From positions 1 to 64,000 of the forward strand of contig JAVBKU010000001.1 in NCBI GenBank assembly GCA_031553875.1: a DNA stretch of 64,000 bases. The letters run 5' to 3'. Position numbers and translations under genes: made by a program. Below the pieces are notes generated by a model, which made no database searches, was not told the origin of the DNA, and saw only the letters and a program-made list of their open reading frames with translations. Shown here one piece after another: positions 1 through 9,036 of the stretch (its first letter is position 1; every line of letters starts with the position of its first letter). This DNA is from JAVBKU01 sp031553875 (GTDB lineage Bacteria > Bacteroidota > Bacteroidia > Bacteroidales > Rikenellaceae).

Positions 1-327
1 TCGCACCTTTTGAACGCCCAAAAGGTGCTGACCAAAATGCGCCCCGCCGATGAAGATTTCCTGAATATACGCTTGTAAATCCTAAATCCCAGAACTCCTC
101 CTTTTAGTCTCGCCCTTTCAGGGCTTCGCCTAACGTCGTCATACATGCTGGGAGTTTTTAACGGATTTGACTCACGCTACTATTCCGGGCGGAAATGTTC
201 GATTTCATCAGTCGTTTATCGCGACTCGGCATAGTCCGCAAGCAGCCTCTGCCCTCGCTGCTCAAAACGTTCAGATGCGGGGGAGGGCAAGCGCCATAGA
301 CGCTTTAAAGATTATGACTCACTCTTA
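1..327. repeat. Intergenic structured repeat, family A copy 1
   Basis: No gene is supported here. Positions 3-28 form a perfect 10-bp hairpin (arms GCACCTTTTG and CAAAAGGTGC, loop AACGCC). The block then shares ordered islands with 33398-33620: a CCAAAAnGCGCC run after the hairpin, ATCCTAAA, GAACTCCTCC, TTTTTAACGGATT and AGTCCGCAA. Bases about 218-271, read on the minus strand, match 25156-25214 at the sufB/sufC junction (49 of 54 aligned bases by eye). An 84-codon frame at 167-421 is not believable because it runs from the repeat into the methyltransferase gene. The repeat's role is unknown. Confidence 0.6.
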
Positions 328-1071
328 TCAACTCTTCCCCCTTCTCCTAAACTCCGAGCACACGATGGCGGCGGCGGAGGCCACGTTCAGCGATTCGACC
401 GTCGAGTCGCCGCCCGGGTAGGAGGGTATGTAGAGTTTACGGGTGACGGCCAAGGCCACCCTGCGCGAGATGCCTTTGCCCTCGTTGCCCAGTACTATCA
501 CCCCCTTGGTATCGAGCGAGGCGTCGTAGATATTTTCCCCGTCAAGGAATGTGCCGTATACGGGCACGTTCGCCCCGGTTTCCGTGAGGAATACTACGGG
601 GTCGGCGTAGTACATCCTCACACGGGCGATGGCCCCCATGGTGGCTTGAACCACCTTTGGACTGAAGCAGTCGGCAGTACCCGGCGAGCAGATTATATCC
701 TTGATGCCGAACCAGTCGGCCAGGCGGATTATGGTCCCCAGATTGCCAGGGTCCTGTATGTCGTCGAGACAAAGCACGAGGTTTTTGTAGTCGGGGAGGA
801 ACTCGTAACGAGGGATCACCACCAGGGCCAATACCGGCGGCGGAGCCTGCAGGCCGCTTATGCGTTTCATTTCGGCGGGAGCGATGATCCTGGTATCGCG
901 GCAGGGGGGAGTGGCGGCGCCTTCCACGGCATATATACGGTCGATGGCCATACCCGCCGCGGCCAATTCTCCCACTAACTTCGTACCCTCGGCCACGAAT
1001 ACTCCCTCCGTGCGCCGTCCTTTTTTGTCGGCGAGAGAGCGTATGAGTGATATTTCGGCTTTAGTTATCAT
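328..1071 (-). CDS. TrmH/SpoU-family RNA 2'-O-methyltransferase
   Basis: A 247-residue SAM-dependent RNA ribose methyltransferase of the SPOUT class. Residues about 1-90 resemble the small substrate-binding domain. Residues about 95-245 carry the SpoU motifs: DPGNLGTIIR (motif 1 with the conserved Asn and Arg), LGNEGKGIS (motif 2) and a C-terminal STVESLNVASAAAI stretch (motif 3) that builds the knotted cofactor site. Length fits the family. It starts at ATG 1071 and is divergent from carAB. A -7-like box lies at 1144-1151. The target nucleotide (tRNA or 23S rRNA) cannot be read from sequence, so no gene symbol is given. Confidence 0.93.
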   Translation of the reverse strand: MITKAEISLIRSLADKKGRRTEGVFVAEGTKLVGELAAAGMAIDRIYAVEGAATPPCRDTRIIAPAEMKRISGLQAPPPVLALVVIPRYEFLPDYKNLVLCLDDIQDPGNLGTIIRLADWFGIKDIICSPGTADCFSPKVVQATMGAIARVRMYYADPVVFLTETGANVPVYGTFLDGENIYDASLDTKGVIVLGNEGKGISRRVALAVTRKLYIPSYPGGDSTVESLNVASAAAIVCSEFRRRGKS

Positions 1072-1143
1072 GGCAATTTTTCAGGGGAGTATCTGGCGTA
1101 TTCCCATCATCGCATTATGCTATGATGATACACCGCACAGACA

Positions 1144-1151
1144 CAAATATA
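1144..1151 (-). promoter_or_regulatory. Putative -7 box for the TrmH-family gene
   Basis: CAAATATA on the plus strand reads TATATTTG on the minus strand, matching TAnnTTTG. No convincing -33 TTTG is seen, so support is partial. Confidence 0.4.
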
Positions 1152-1190
1152 GTAAAAATTGCGATTTTTTGCCGATTTATTAAGTTAAGG

Positions 1191-1222
1191 TTTGTATAAT
1201 AAATTGCAATCCGTTAATTTTG
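1191..1222 (+). promoter_or_regulatory. Promoter of carAB
   Basis: TTTG at 1191-1194 and TAATTTTG at 1215-1222 are separated by 20 bases, a good match to the Bacteroidota -33/-7 consensus. The predicted leader is about 75 nt and contains a short GC-rich inverted segment near 1250-1270. Confidence 0.7.
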
Positions 1223-1302
1223 CAGTTCAGAAACCATGTTCTAAGTCTGTAGTGGAGGGGCGACTCCCACGAGGCGGGTGAATATCAAAAACCTGATGAA
1301 CA

Positions 1303-2394
1303 ATGTCTGAAAAAACAACCGCCGTCCTCGTTCTCGACGACGGCACCGAGTTCCGGGGCCACGCCCTTGGAGCTCACTCGCGGGTGGAGGGCGAGACAGT
1401 CTTCAGCACCGCGATGACCGGATACCCGGAGAGCCTCACGGATCCATCCTACCGGGGTCAAATCCTAGTTTTAACATATCCGCTCGTTGGTAATTACGGA
1501 GTCCCGGCCAACACCACAGAGGATAAGTTGCTTAAATTTTTTGAATCGGAAATAATACACGTTAAGGCGTTGATTATTTCCGATTATTCGTTTAATTACA
1601 GCCACTGGAACGCTGCCCGCAGCCTCGACGACTGGTTGCGCGAGCACGGCATCCCCGCCATCTACGGTGTCGACACACGAGCCATAACAAAGATCATCCG
1701 CGAGCGGGGCGTGATGCCCGGCAGGGTGGAATATGAGGGCCACGCGGCGAAGGATAAACTCAATAATTATGACGAAAGAGGCTTAGTCGCTCAGGTCAGT
1801 ACTCCCGAAATGGTAACTTACGGTAACGGCAGGCGAAAGATCGTGCTGGTGGACTGCGGGTGTAAATACAATATAATACGGTATCTGGTTGATAGGGACG
1901 CCACGGTGATCCGCGTGCCGTGGGACTACGACTTCACCACTCTCGACTACGACGGGGTGATGCTCTCCAACGGCCCGGGCGACCCGCAGGATTGCGTCCC
2001 CACCATAGCCAACATACGCAAGGCTATAGAGTTAGGCAAGCCGATATTCGGCATCTGCCTCGGCCACCAGCTCCTCTCCATCGCCGCCGGGGCCTCGACG
2101 TTCAAGCTCAAATATGGCCACCGCAGCCACAACCAGCCGGTGCTGATGGAGGGCACCGACCGAGCCTTCATCACATCTCAGAACCACGGCTACGCCGTTG
2201 ACGCTTCGACTCTGGGCGGAGAGTGGGTGCCTTACTTCACCAATCTCAACGACGGCACCAACGAGGGCATACGCCACACGAGCAAACCTTTTTTCTCGGT
2301 GCAGTTCCACCCCGAGGCATCGGGCGGGCCGGAGGATACGGAGTACCTTTTCGATAAATTCATTTCAAACATAGACGAGTATGGCGCAGAATAA
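1303..2394 (+). CDS. carA: Carbamoyl-phosphate synthase small subunit
   Basis: The glutamine amidotransferase subunit (363 residues) hydrolyses glutamine and feeds ammonia to CarB for carbamoyl phosphate, the shared precursor of pyrimidines and arginine. Residues about 1-150 form the CPSase small-chain domain and 175-360 a class I glutaminase. The nucleophile is Cys252 in GICLGHQ, and His336 and Glu338 lie in QFHPEA. Length is normal. The gene overlaps carB by 14 bp, which implies translational coupling. A promoter lies at 1191-1222. No pyrimidine or arginine regulatory site is recognised in the leader. Confidence 0.98.
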   Translation: MSEKTTAVLVLDDGTEFRGHALGAHSRVEGETVFSTAMTGYPESLTDPSYRGQILVLTYPLVGNYGVPANTTEDKLLKFFESEIIHVKALIISDYSFNYSHWNAARSLDDWLREHGIPAIYGVDTRAITKIIRERGVMPGRVEYEGHAAKDKLNNYDERGLVAQVSTPEMVTYGNGRRKIVLVDCGCKYNIIRYLVDRDATVIRVPWDYDFTTLDYDGVMLSNGPGDPQDCVPTIANIRKAIELGKPIFGICLGHQLLSIAAGASTFKLKYGHRSHNQPVLMEGTDRAFITSQNHGYAVDASTLGGEWVPYFTNLNDGTNEGIRHTSKPFFSVQFHPEASGGPEDTEYLFDKFISNIDEYGAE

Positions 2395-5300
2395 GAAGAT
2401 AGAAAAGGTGATATTGCTGGGCTCCGGCGCCCTGAAGATAGGCGAGGCGGGCGAATTCGACTATTCTGGCTCGCAGGCGCTCAAGGCGCTCAAGGAAGAG
2501 GGGATCTATACCATATTGATAAACCCCAATATCGCGACCATACAGACCTCGGAGAACATCGCCGACAGGGTCTACTTCCTGCCCGTGACTCCCGAATATG
2601 TCGAGGAGGTGATAGAGCGCGAACGCCCGCAAGGCATCCTGCTCTCGTTCGGAGGCCAGACGGCGCTCAACTGCGGCGTGAAGCTATATCAGAGCGGTGT
2701 GCTTGAGAAGTACGGTGTGCAGGTGCTCGGAACCCCCGTGCAGGCCATAATAGATACTGAGGACAGGGAGAAATTCGTCGAAAAGCTCGACGAGATCGAC
2801 GTTCGCACCATAGAAAGTGAGGCAGTGACCACCGTCGAGGATGCCCGCCGTGTGGCCGAAAGGTTGGGATACCCAATTATAGTACGCGCCGCCTACACCC
2901 TCGGAGGCCTCGGCTCCGGATTCTGCGACAATGAGCAGGAGTTGGAGACGATAGCGACAAAGGCTTTCTCCTATTCGCCCCAGATACTCGTGGAGAAGTC
3001 TCTCCGTGGGTGGAAAGAAGTGGAATACGAGGTGGTGCGCGACCGGTTCGACAACTGCATCGTGGTGTGTAACATGGAGAACTTCGACCCGCTGGGTATA
3101 CACACTGGCGAGAGTATAGTGGTTGCCCCGTCGCAGACGTTGACCGATTCCGAGTACCACAAACTGCGTACCCTGGCGATAAAAATAGTACGCCACATAG
3201 GGATCGTGGGCGAGTGCAACGTGCAGTACGCCCTCGACACGCAGTCGGAGGACTACAGGGTCATAGAGGTCAACGCCCGCCTGAGCCGCTCTTCGGCCTT
3301 AGCGTCGAAGGCTACTGGCTATCCGTTGGCCTTCGTGGCGGCCAAGCTGGGCCTCGGCTACGGCCTCCACCAACTGAAGAACTCAGTGACCAAGACCACG
3401 CCCGCCTGCTTTGAGCCCGCGCTCGACTACATAGTGTGTAAGATACCACGCTGGGACTTGGGTAAATTCAAAGGCGTATCGCGGGAACTGGGATCGAGCA
3501 TGAAATCAGTGGGCGAGGTGATGGCCATAGGCCGCACCTTCGAGGAGGCGATACAGAAGGGCCTGCGCATGATAGGCCAGGGGATGCACGGCTTCGTCTA
3601 CCACAAGACCCTCGTGGTCGACGACATCGACAAGGCGCTGAGCCACCCCACCGACAAGCGTATCTTCGTCATTGCCGTGGCCCTGAGACAGGGATATTCG
3701 GTAGAGAGGATACATGATCTCACCAAGATCGACAAGTGGTTCCTGGAGAAACTGGAAAATATAGTGCAGCTCGATTTCAGACTCGGGACTTATGACCGCA
3801 TGAAAGATCTGCCCGACAGCCTGCTTCTTGAGGCCAAACAGAAGGGATTCTCCGACTTCCAGATAGTAGGACAGGTGAGAAAGTGTCCGATAGAAAATAT
3901 CGAGGAGTGTATGAACGAGGTGCGCCGCCACCGCAAGGCGCGCGGCATAATGCCCTATGTCAAGCAGATAGATACCCTGGCGGCCGAATACCCGGCGATG
4001 ACCAACTACTTATACCTCACCTACAACGCCACCTCGCACGATATTGACTTCGCCCGCGATGACAAGTCGGTTATAGTGCTCGGCTCTGGCGCCTACCGCA
4101 TAGGTAGCTCCGTGGAATTCGACTGGTGTAGCGTGAACGCCATCAACACCATCCGCGAGCAGGGCCTGCGCTCGATAATGATAAACTACAACCCCGAGAC
4201 CGTGTCGACCGACTACGACGTGTGCGACAGGCTCTACTTCGACGAACTGTCGTTCGAGAGGGTGATGGATATAGTGGATTTAGAGGTCCCAAAAGGCGTT
4301 ATCGTGTCGGTGGGTGGGCAGATACCCAATAACCTGGCAATGAGGCTCGACAGAATGAAGGTGCCTATCCTCGGTACCTCGGCGCGCAATATCGACCGGG
4401 CCGAAGACCGTCATAAGTTCTCCTCGATGCTCGACCGCATAGGCGTGGCCCAGCCCCGCTGGAAGGAGCTCACGTCGATGAAAGAGATATATAAGTTCGT
4501 CGACGAGGTGGGATTTCCGGTACTGATACGCCCCTCATATGTGCTCTCGGGGGCGGCGATGAACGTGGTATCAAACCGCGATGAGCTCGAATATTTCCTC
4601 ACTCTCGCGACCAACGTGTCGAAGCAGTACCCAGTGGTGGTGACCGAATTTATCGAGCACGCCAAGGAGATAGAAGTTGATGCTGTGGCGCGCGACGGGG
4701 AACTGCTGATCTATGCCATATCCGAGCATGTGGAGTTCGCCGGGGTGCACTCTGGCGACGCCACGATGGTGTTCCCGGCGCAGAAAATGTACGTGGAGAC
4801 GATGCGCCGCATCAAGCGCATATCGCGCCAGGTGGCCAAGGAACTGGAAATTTCCGGGCCCTTCAACATGCAGCTTATGGCCAAGGACAACGACATCATG
4901 GTCATAGAGTGTAACCTGCGGGCGTCGCGGAGCTTCCCGTTCGTGTCGAAGGTGCTGAAGGTCAATTTTATCGACATAGCCACCAAGGTGATGTTGGGCA
5001 TCGACGTCGAGCCGCCGCGCAAGTCGGCTTTCGAGCTCGACTACGTGGGTATCAAGGCGCCGCAGTTCTCATTCTCGCGCCTGCAGAAGGCCGATCCTGT
5101 GCTGGGTGTGGAGATGGCCTCCACGGGTGAGGTGGGGTGTATTGGCGACGATTTTCACGAGGCGATACTCAAGGCGATGATGTCGGTGGGGTATACGATA
5201 CCGAAGAAAAACATCCTGCTCTCCACCGGCGACTCGCGCTCCAAGATGGATATGCTATCTGCGGCCCGGGCCTTGCAGGAGAGGGGTTTCAACCTCTTCG

Positions 5301-5605
5301 CCACGCGCGGCACGTCGGAATTCCTGCGGCTCAACGGCGTGGAATCGACAGTGCTCCACTGGCCGGATACGGGCGAAAGTCCCAATACGCTCGACTATAT
5401 CAGAGAGCATAAGATCGACCTTGTGGTCAATATCCCCAAGAACCTGTCGCCCGACGAGCTCAACAACGACTACACCATCCGCCGCAGCGCGATAGACTTC
5501 AACGTGCCTCTGATAACCAACGCCCGCCTGGCGAGCGCCTATATAATGGCCTTCTGCAAACTGGGCAGGGAAGGAGTGAAGATCAAGAGTTGGAATGAGT
5601 ATTAG
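2381..5605 (+). CDS. carB: Carbamoyl-phosphate synthase large subunit
   Basis: The 1074-residue catalytic subunit makes carbamoyl phosphate from bicarbonate, ammonia and two ATP. It shows the expected internal duplication: two halves, each with a pre-ATP-grasp segment (LGSGALKIGEAGEFDYSG near residue 14, LGSGAYRIGSSVEFDW near 567) and an ATP-grasp domain with an xEVEVDxVxD-type signature. An oligomerisation region lies between them and an MGS-like allosteric domain occupies about the last 130 residues. The allosteric domain is intact, so feedback control by nucleotides is likely but not shown. The start is embedded in the carA 3' end. Confidence 0.98.
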   Translation: MAQNKKIEKVILLGSGALKIGEAGEFDYSGSQALKALKEEGIYTILINPNIATIQTSENIADRVYFLPVTPEYVEEVIERERPQGILLSFGGQTALNCGVKLYQSGVLEKYGVQVLGTPVQAIIDTEDREKFVEKLDEIDVRTIESEAVTTVEDARRVAERLGYPIIVRAAYTLGGLGSGFCDNEQELETIATKAFSYSPQILVEKSLRGWKEVEYEVVRDRFDNCIVVCNMENFDPLGIHTGESIVVAPSQTLTDSEYHKLRTLAIKIVRHIGIVGECNVQYALDTQSEDYRVIEVNARLSRSSALASKATGYPLAFVAAKLGLGYGLHQLKNSVTKTTPACFEPALDYIVCKIPRWDLGKFKGVSRELGSSMKSVGEVMAIGRTFEEAIQKGLRMIGQGMHGFVYHKTLVVDDIDKALSHPTDKRIFVIAVALRQGYSVERIHDLTKIDKWFLEKLENIVQLDFRLGTYDRMKDLPDSLLLEAKQKGFSDFQIVGQVRKCPIENIEECMNEVRRHRKARGIMPYVKQIDTLAAEYPAMTNYLYLTYNATSHDIDFARDDKSVIVLGSGAYRIGSSVEFDWCSVNAINTIREQGLRSIMINYNPETVSTDYDVCDRLYFDELSFERVMDIVDLEVPKGVIVSVGGQIPNNLAMRLDRMKVPILGTSARNIDRAEDRHKFSSMLDRIGVAQPRWKELTSMKEIYKFVDEVGFPVLIRPSYVLSGAAMNVVSNRDELEYFLTLATNVSKQYPVVVTEFIEHAKEIEVDAVARDGELLIYAISEHVEFAGVHSGDATMVFPAQKMYVETMRRIKRISRQVAKELEISGPFNMQLMAKDNDIMVIECNLRASRSFPFVSKVLKVNFIDIATKVMLGIDVEPPRKSAFELDYVGIKAPQFSFSRLQKADPVLGVEMASTGEVGCIGDDFHEAILKAMMSVGYTIPKKNILLSTGDSRSKMDMLSAARALQERGFNLFATRGTSEFLRLNGVESTVLHWPDTGESPNTLDYIREHKIDLVVNIPKNLSPDELNNDYTIRRSAIDFNVPLITNARLASAYIMAFCKLGREGVKIKSWNEY

Positions 5606-5985
5606 TGCCTGCCGGTATACGGATAGAGTTGATGCTCTATGCGGGGACTTGTTTTTCTAAAGCGCCGTAGGCGCTTGCCCTCCACCAATTGCGAATATTC
5701 ACTGACAGCAGCCTCTCTATCGAGGCGCAAGCCTCGTTGTGAATGCCGCTTTAGGCTTCTGCCGGGAATAGGTCTCGTGAGGGAGATCACCCTCAGTTAT
5801 CGTGTAACGAGGGAAGCTCCCGGAAGAGACCCCGGCAGAAGACGCGGCTAGACTTTTTGCCTACTTTTGCGGCAATGGCAAAAGTAGGTCCCGCTGAAGG
5901 CGAAAGAAATACCTCGAAATTGTAGGAGTACAGGTGTCCGCCGGGCACCCTAATAACTTCCGTTATTGTGGATGGGCGATATTAA
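5606..5985. repeat. Intergenic structured repeat, family B copy 1 (core 5759-5891)
   Basis: This gap between convergent carB and tcdA has no gene. The core folds into nested stems: CTGCCGGG/CCGGCAG (5759/5832), GGTCTC/GAGACC (5771/5826), GGGAG/CTCCC (5781/5817) and an inner hairpin CCCTC.GTTA with TAAC.GAGGG around loop TCGTG. A second hairpin lies at 5860-5888 (arms CCTACTTTTGC and GCAAAAGTAGG, loop GGCAATG). About 85 bases are nearly identical to 19288-19390. Two short GC-rich hairpins (5659-5676 and about 5723-5736) lie upstream. None has a convincing U-tract, so carB termination is unclear. Confidence 0.75.
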
Positions 5986-6708
5986 TTACATCTCCCCCAA
6001 AATCTCCCGCACCACTACCGATGCACAGGCGCATCCGAAAATAGCAGGCATGTAGGATATGGTGCCGACGTTGCTTTTCTTGTTGGTCTCTTCGCAGATT
6101 ATCATCGCCCCTTCGCGCACCGGCTCGGGCGAGAATACCACGTTGAAACCCTTGCGTATACCCATCTTGTGAAGCCGCTTACGTAGCATATGGGCCAGGG
6201 GGCAGTGGTGCGATTTGGATATGTCTTTTATCTCCACGAGGGTGGGGTCGGTCTTTGCTCCGGCGCCCATCGAACTGACCACGCGGAGCGAACGGTCTAT
6301 ACACTCCTTGATGAGGTTGGCTTTGGGCGAGAGGGTGTCGATAGCGTCTACCACGAAGTCGAATTGCGCGCTGTCCAACAGGGCCCCCGTCTCCTCGTCA
6401 CGTATGTAGCGTTGTACAACGGTGAGCTCTATATCCGGATTTATATCGCGCAGGCGTTCGGCCAGGATTTCCGCCTTGGGGCGACCCACAGTGCTGTGCA
6501 GGGCCACAAGCTGGCGGTTGATATTGGATTCTGCCACATCGTCGGCATCGACTATTGTCATGCTTCCCACGCCCGCGCGGCACAGCATCTCTGCGGCATA
6601 GGCCCCCACGCCGCCCAGGCCCACGACCAGCACCCTCGCCGAGCGTAACCGGGCGAGCTTTTCATCTCCAAGGAGCAGTTGCGTGCGTTCGAGCCAGGCT
6701 GTGTTCAT
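5986..6708 (-). CDS. tcdA: tRNA threonylcarbamoyladenosine dehydratase (TcdA/CsdL, E1-like)
   Basis: A 240-residue ThiF/E1-like ATP-dependent enzyme that cyclises t6A37 to ct6A in tRNAs decoding ANN codons. The Rossmann nucleotide site is VVGLGGVGAYAAE near residues 30-42, followed by the acidic DADD segment, the SNINRQ motif of E1 enzymes, and the TcdA-type stretch SSMGAGAKTDPT with DISKSHHCPLAHMLRKRL. Length fits TcdA and is too short for a ubiquitin-type E1. The start overlaps the stop of the TatD-family gene by 4 bases, so the two are translationally coupled. A YciO-like gene lies at 45 kb, but no TsaB/D/E gene is in the window. Confidence 0.93.
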   Translation of the reverse strand: MNTAWLERTQLLLGDEKLARLRSARVLVVGLGGVGAYAAEMLCRAGVGSMTIVDADDVAESNINRQLVALHSTVGRPKAEILAERLRDINPDIELTVVQRYIRDEETGALLDSAQFDFVVDAIDTLSPKANLIKECIDRSLRVVSSMGAGAKTDPTLVEIKDISKSHHCPLAHMLRKRLHKMGIRKGFNVVFSPEPVREGAMIICEETNKKSNVGTISYMPAIFGCACASVVVREILGEM

Positions 6709-7298
6709 CGTTTCGGGGCGTTTGGAAATATGGCGAGGTAGTTATCATAAATCCGTTCTTTGAGGGTCTCAATGCCGATACCGAGAGCCTCTGCGGCGGC
6801 GGAATATACTTCCTCTATGGGGGTGTCGCGGTCGTCGGTCTCTAACAGGAGGAGAGAGTTTGGTATGGCTTTTATAGCCTCAATGGTCTTTGGCGAGCGC
6901 ATGAATCCGGGGGCGAAACTAAGGTAATACCCTTTATCGGTAAGCGACAGGGCGAACTGTGGATGTCCTGTGAAGCCATGGACTATTTTCGGCACGTTAT
7001 AACCGGAGAGGATATGCACGAGGTCCTCATATGCCCTTACGCAGTGGATTATTATGGGTACGCCCAGCTTCCCGGCCAACTCCGCCTGCATGGTGAGCCA
7101 CTTTTTCTGCGCCTCGCGGTCAATGTCCCTGGAGTAGTCGAGCCCTATCTCGCCGATGTAGGCGGGGTGGGAGGCAGCCAGCTTTTCCAGCGCGGATTCG
7201 GGAGTGGAGGCCGCATCCCACGGGTGTACGCCGTTGGAAGAGAGCTCGATGCCCGTGCCTACGGGATGATGAGTATGTATATTGACATAAGGGATCAT
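6705..7298 (-). CDS. TatD-family metal-dependent hydrolase
   Basis: A 197-residue TIM-barrel nuclease-like protein of the TatD family. Metal ligands visible are HTHH near the N terminus (residues 6-9), the Glu of YIGEIGLD, His in PIIIHCVRAYED, His in IVHGFTGH and the Asp in LLLETDDRDTP. It is shorter than E. coli TatD (~260) but typical of compact Bacteroidota versions. The start at 7298 is chosen because an upstream in-frame ATG at 7322 falls inside the -7 box (7320-7327). Substrate (DNA 3' ends or D-aminoacyl-tRNA) is not decidable. Confidence 0.88.
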   Translation of the reverse strand: MIPYVNIHTHHPVGTGIELSSNGVHPWDAASTPESALEKLAASHPAYIGEIGLDYSRDIDREAQKKWLTMQAELAGKLGVPIIIHCVRAYEDLVHILSGYNVPKIVHGFTGHPQFALSLTDKGYYLSFAPGFMRSPKTIEAIKAIPNSLLLLETDDRDTPIEEVYSAAAEALGIGIETLKERIYDNYLAIFPNAPKR

Positions 7299-7319
7299 GC
7301 GGACTATGGTTACCAAGGG

Positions 7320-7351
7320 CAAAGGTATAATAATCCTCCGAACATGGCAAC
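7320..7351 (-). promoter_or_regulatory. Promoter of the tatD-tcdA pair
   Basis: Minus strand: -7 TACCTTTG (7320-7327) and a -33 GTTG (7348-7351) 20 bases upstream. It fixes the TatD-family start at 7298, giving a leader of about 15 nt. Confidence 0.6.
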
Positions 7352-7434
7352 GGGGCCCGGCCAGGCGGAGAAAGTACGGCGTGAACGTACAGGCCTAAAA
7401 GCCATGATGTTGCGGCGTGGCTCACTTTTTTTCT

Positions 7435-7442
7435 TACCTTTG
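7435..7442 (+). promoter_or_regulatory. -7 box of nnr
   Basis: TACCTTTG matches the -7 consensus; the -33 is weak (TTGC near 7410). Transcription would begin near 7450, which rules out the long N-terminal extension open in this frame from 6963. Confidence 0.5.
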
Positions 7443-7484
7443 GACAAAATGAGCCCGCTTTTTGCAATGATAGGAGATGAGAAA

Positions 7485-8978
7485 ATGATACAGGCAATGA
7501 AGATACTTACAGGTGACCAGATACGCGAGGCAGACAGGGTGACGATGCTCCGCGAGGGGATAGAATCCATAGAGCTTATGGAGCGGGCGTCGGAGCTCAT
7601 AGCCCAATGGGTGTGCAACAACGTGGATATGTCCTCGCCCTTGTCGTTCGTGATAGGGCGTGGCGGTAACGGCGGCGACGGGCTGGCCGTGGCCCGGATA
7701 TTATACAATGCCGGGTATAGTTGCAGTGTGTACATGGCCTATGACAAGCAACACCTCAGCGAGGAGTGCCGTTTCAATTTCGGCCGCCTGCCGCGAGGAC
7801 TCAAGCCGCAAAATATAGACAAGTTATCATGCGCCGAGAGTGGTACGGTTATCGATGCCCTGCTGGGCTCGGGTCTAAGGAATAAGGCCGACGACTTCTC
7901 CGCCGGGATAATACACTCTATAAATGCATTGCGCACAAGGGTTATTTCGATAGATATGCCCTCGGGCCTGCCGTCCGAGGGGGCGGGCAGGGGCGTTGTC
8001 GCCGTGAAGGCCGACGTGACCCTCGCCATAGGTTTCCCCAAGCTGTCGCTCCTGATGCCCGAGAGCGGCGAGGCGGCGGGTAAGATAGAAGTGCTGGATA
8101 TAGGGCTCGATAAGGAGTTTATAGCTGCGGCCGACTCGGATTATGAATATGTCGACGGCGATTTCATACGCGGGCTTCTGCTTCCGCGGGCCAAGTTCGC
8201 CAATAAGGGAACGTACGGCCACACCCTGCTTGTGTGCGGCTCCGACGGAATGGTGGGCGCGGCCCTGCTGGCTACGGGTGCGGCCCTGCGTTCGGGGTGC
8301 GGTCTGGTAAGCGTCTGCCTGCCGCAGGAGGCCGCCATGACAGTGCATATAACCCATCCCTCGGCTATGGTGGCGGGGTATCCGGAGAGATTTTTCACCT
8401 CGCTTCCGGAGGGTATGGATCGGTATGACGTTATAGGCGTGGGTCCCGGCCTCGGCCGCCACAGGGCCACGGCGGGAGCGCTGAAGGAGTTGTTGCGCAG
8501 CGACAAGAGGCTCGTGATCGACGCCGACGCCCTGAACCTGGTGGCCGAGCACAAGGTGCTGTACAACGATCTGCCTCGTGGCGCCCTGCTCACGCCCCAT
8601 CCGGGCGAACTGCGCCGACTGGTGGGCGAGTGGAGCGACGACACCGAGAAAATGGCCCTCGTGAGCGCGTTCGCAAGGGATACCGGGTGCTACGTGCTTG
8701 TCAAGGGGGCGCATTCGATGGTGTGTACGCCCGGCGGTAAGATATATTTCAACTCCTCGGGGTGTGCCGGTATGGCCAAGGGCGGCAGCGGCGACGTGCT
8801 CACGGGATATCTGGCCGGTCTTATAGCACGAGGTTACGGAGTGGGCGAGGCGGCTGTCGCGGGCATGTACATCCATGGCGCGGCGGGCGAGAAGGCGGCC
8901 GAGTTCCACGGCGAGGAGGGGATGAACAGCAGCGACATAATCGACTTTTTGGGCGAGGCGGTTGCCGGATTGAATTAG
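7485..8978 (+). CDS. nnr: Bifunctional NAD(P)HX epimerase / ADP-dependent NAD(P)HX dehydratase
   Basis: A 497-residue repair enzyme: the N-terminal YjeF_N domain (about 1-215) epimerises R- to S-NAD(P)HX and the C-terminal ribokinase-like YjeF_C domain (about 230-495) dehydrates S-NAD(P)HX using ADP. Visible are RGGNGGDGLAVAR, the VISIDMPSGLPS strand, GPGLGR, and GMAKGGSGDVLTG with the catalytic Asp. The start is uncertain: ATG 7485 has an AGGAG eight bases upstream and is preferred. ATG 7497 (MKILTGDQIREAD) is the usual family start, and 7467 leaves almost no leader. The upstream in-frame extension is antisense to the TatD gene and is rejected. Confidence 0.93.
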   Translation: MIQAMKILTGDQIREADRVTMLREGIESIELMERASELIAQWVCNNVDMSSPLSFVIGRGGNGGDGLAVARILYNAGYSCSVYMAYDKQHLSEECRFNFGRLPRGLKPQNIDKLSCAESGTVIDALLGSGLRNKADDFSAGIIHSINALRTRVISIDMPSGLPSEGAGRGVVAVKADVTLAIGFPKLSLLMPESGEAAGKIEVLDIGLDKEFIAAADSDYEYVDGDFIRGLLLPRAKFANKGTYGHTLLVCGSDGMVGAALLATGAALRSGCGLVSVCLPQEAAMTVHITHPSAMVAGYPERFFTSLPEGMDRYDVIGVGPGLGRHRATAGALKELLRSDKRLVIDADALNLVAEHKVLYNDLPRGALLTPHPGELRRLVGEWSDDTEKMALVSAFARDTGCYVLVKGAHSMVCTPGGKIYFNSSGCAGMAKGGSGDVLTGYLAGLIARGYGVGEAAVAGMYIHGAAGEKAAEFHGEEGMNSSDIIDFLGEAVAGLN

Positions 8979-8986
8979 ATTTTTCC

Positions 8987-8994
8987 TATCTTTG
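8987..8994 (+). promoter_or_regulatory. -7 box upstream of the 94-residue protein
   Basis: TATCTTTG, with a TTG about 22 bases upstream as a possible -33. The predicted leader is about 35 nt. Confidence 0.5.
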
Positions 8995-9036
8995 CCTAAT
9001 ACCAAGTTAAATATAAACCCTAAATAAGAAAACGTT

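Noticed and set aside
167..421. 84-codon frame at the window start
   Set aside because: Begins in an intergenic repeat and ends inside the TrmH-family gene on the other strand.
5759..5891. tRNA or riboswitch at the family B repeat
   Set aside because: No cloverleaf, T-loop or CCA signature, and one copy lies downstream of carB in a convergent gap, so it is not a leader element.
6963..7484. N-terminal extension of nnr
   Set aside because: Antisense to the TatD gene and upstream of the nnr -7 box; no family similarity.
7875..9005. 376-codon frame antisense to nnr
   Set aside because: Overlaps the conserved dehydratase domain and lacks any recognisable feature.
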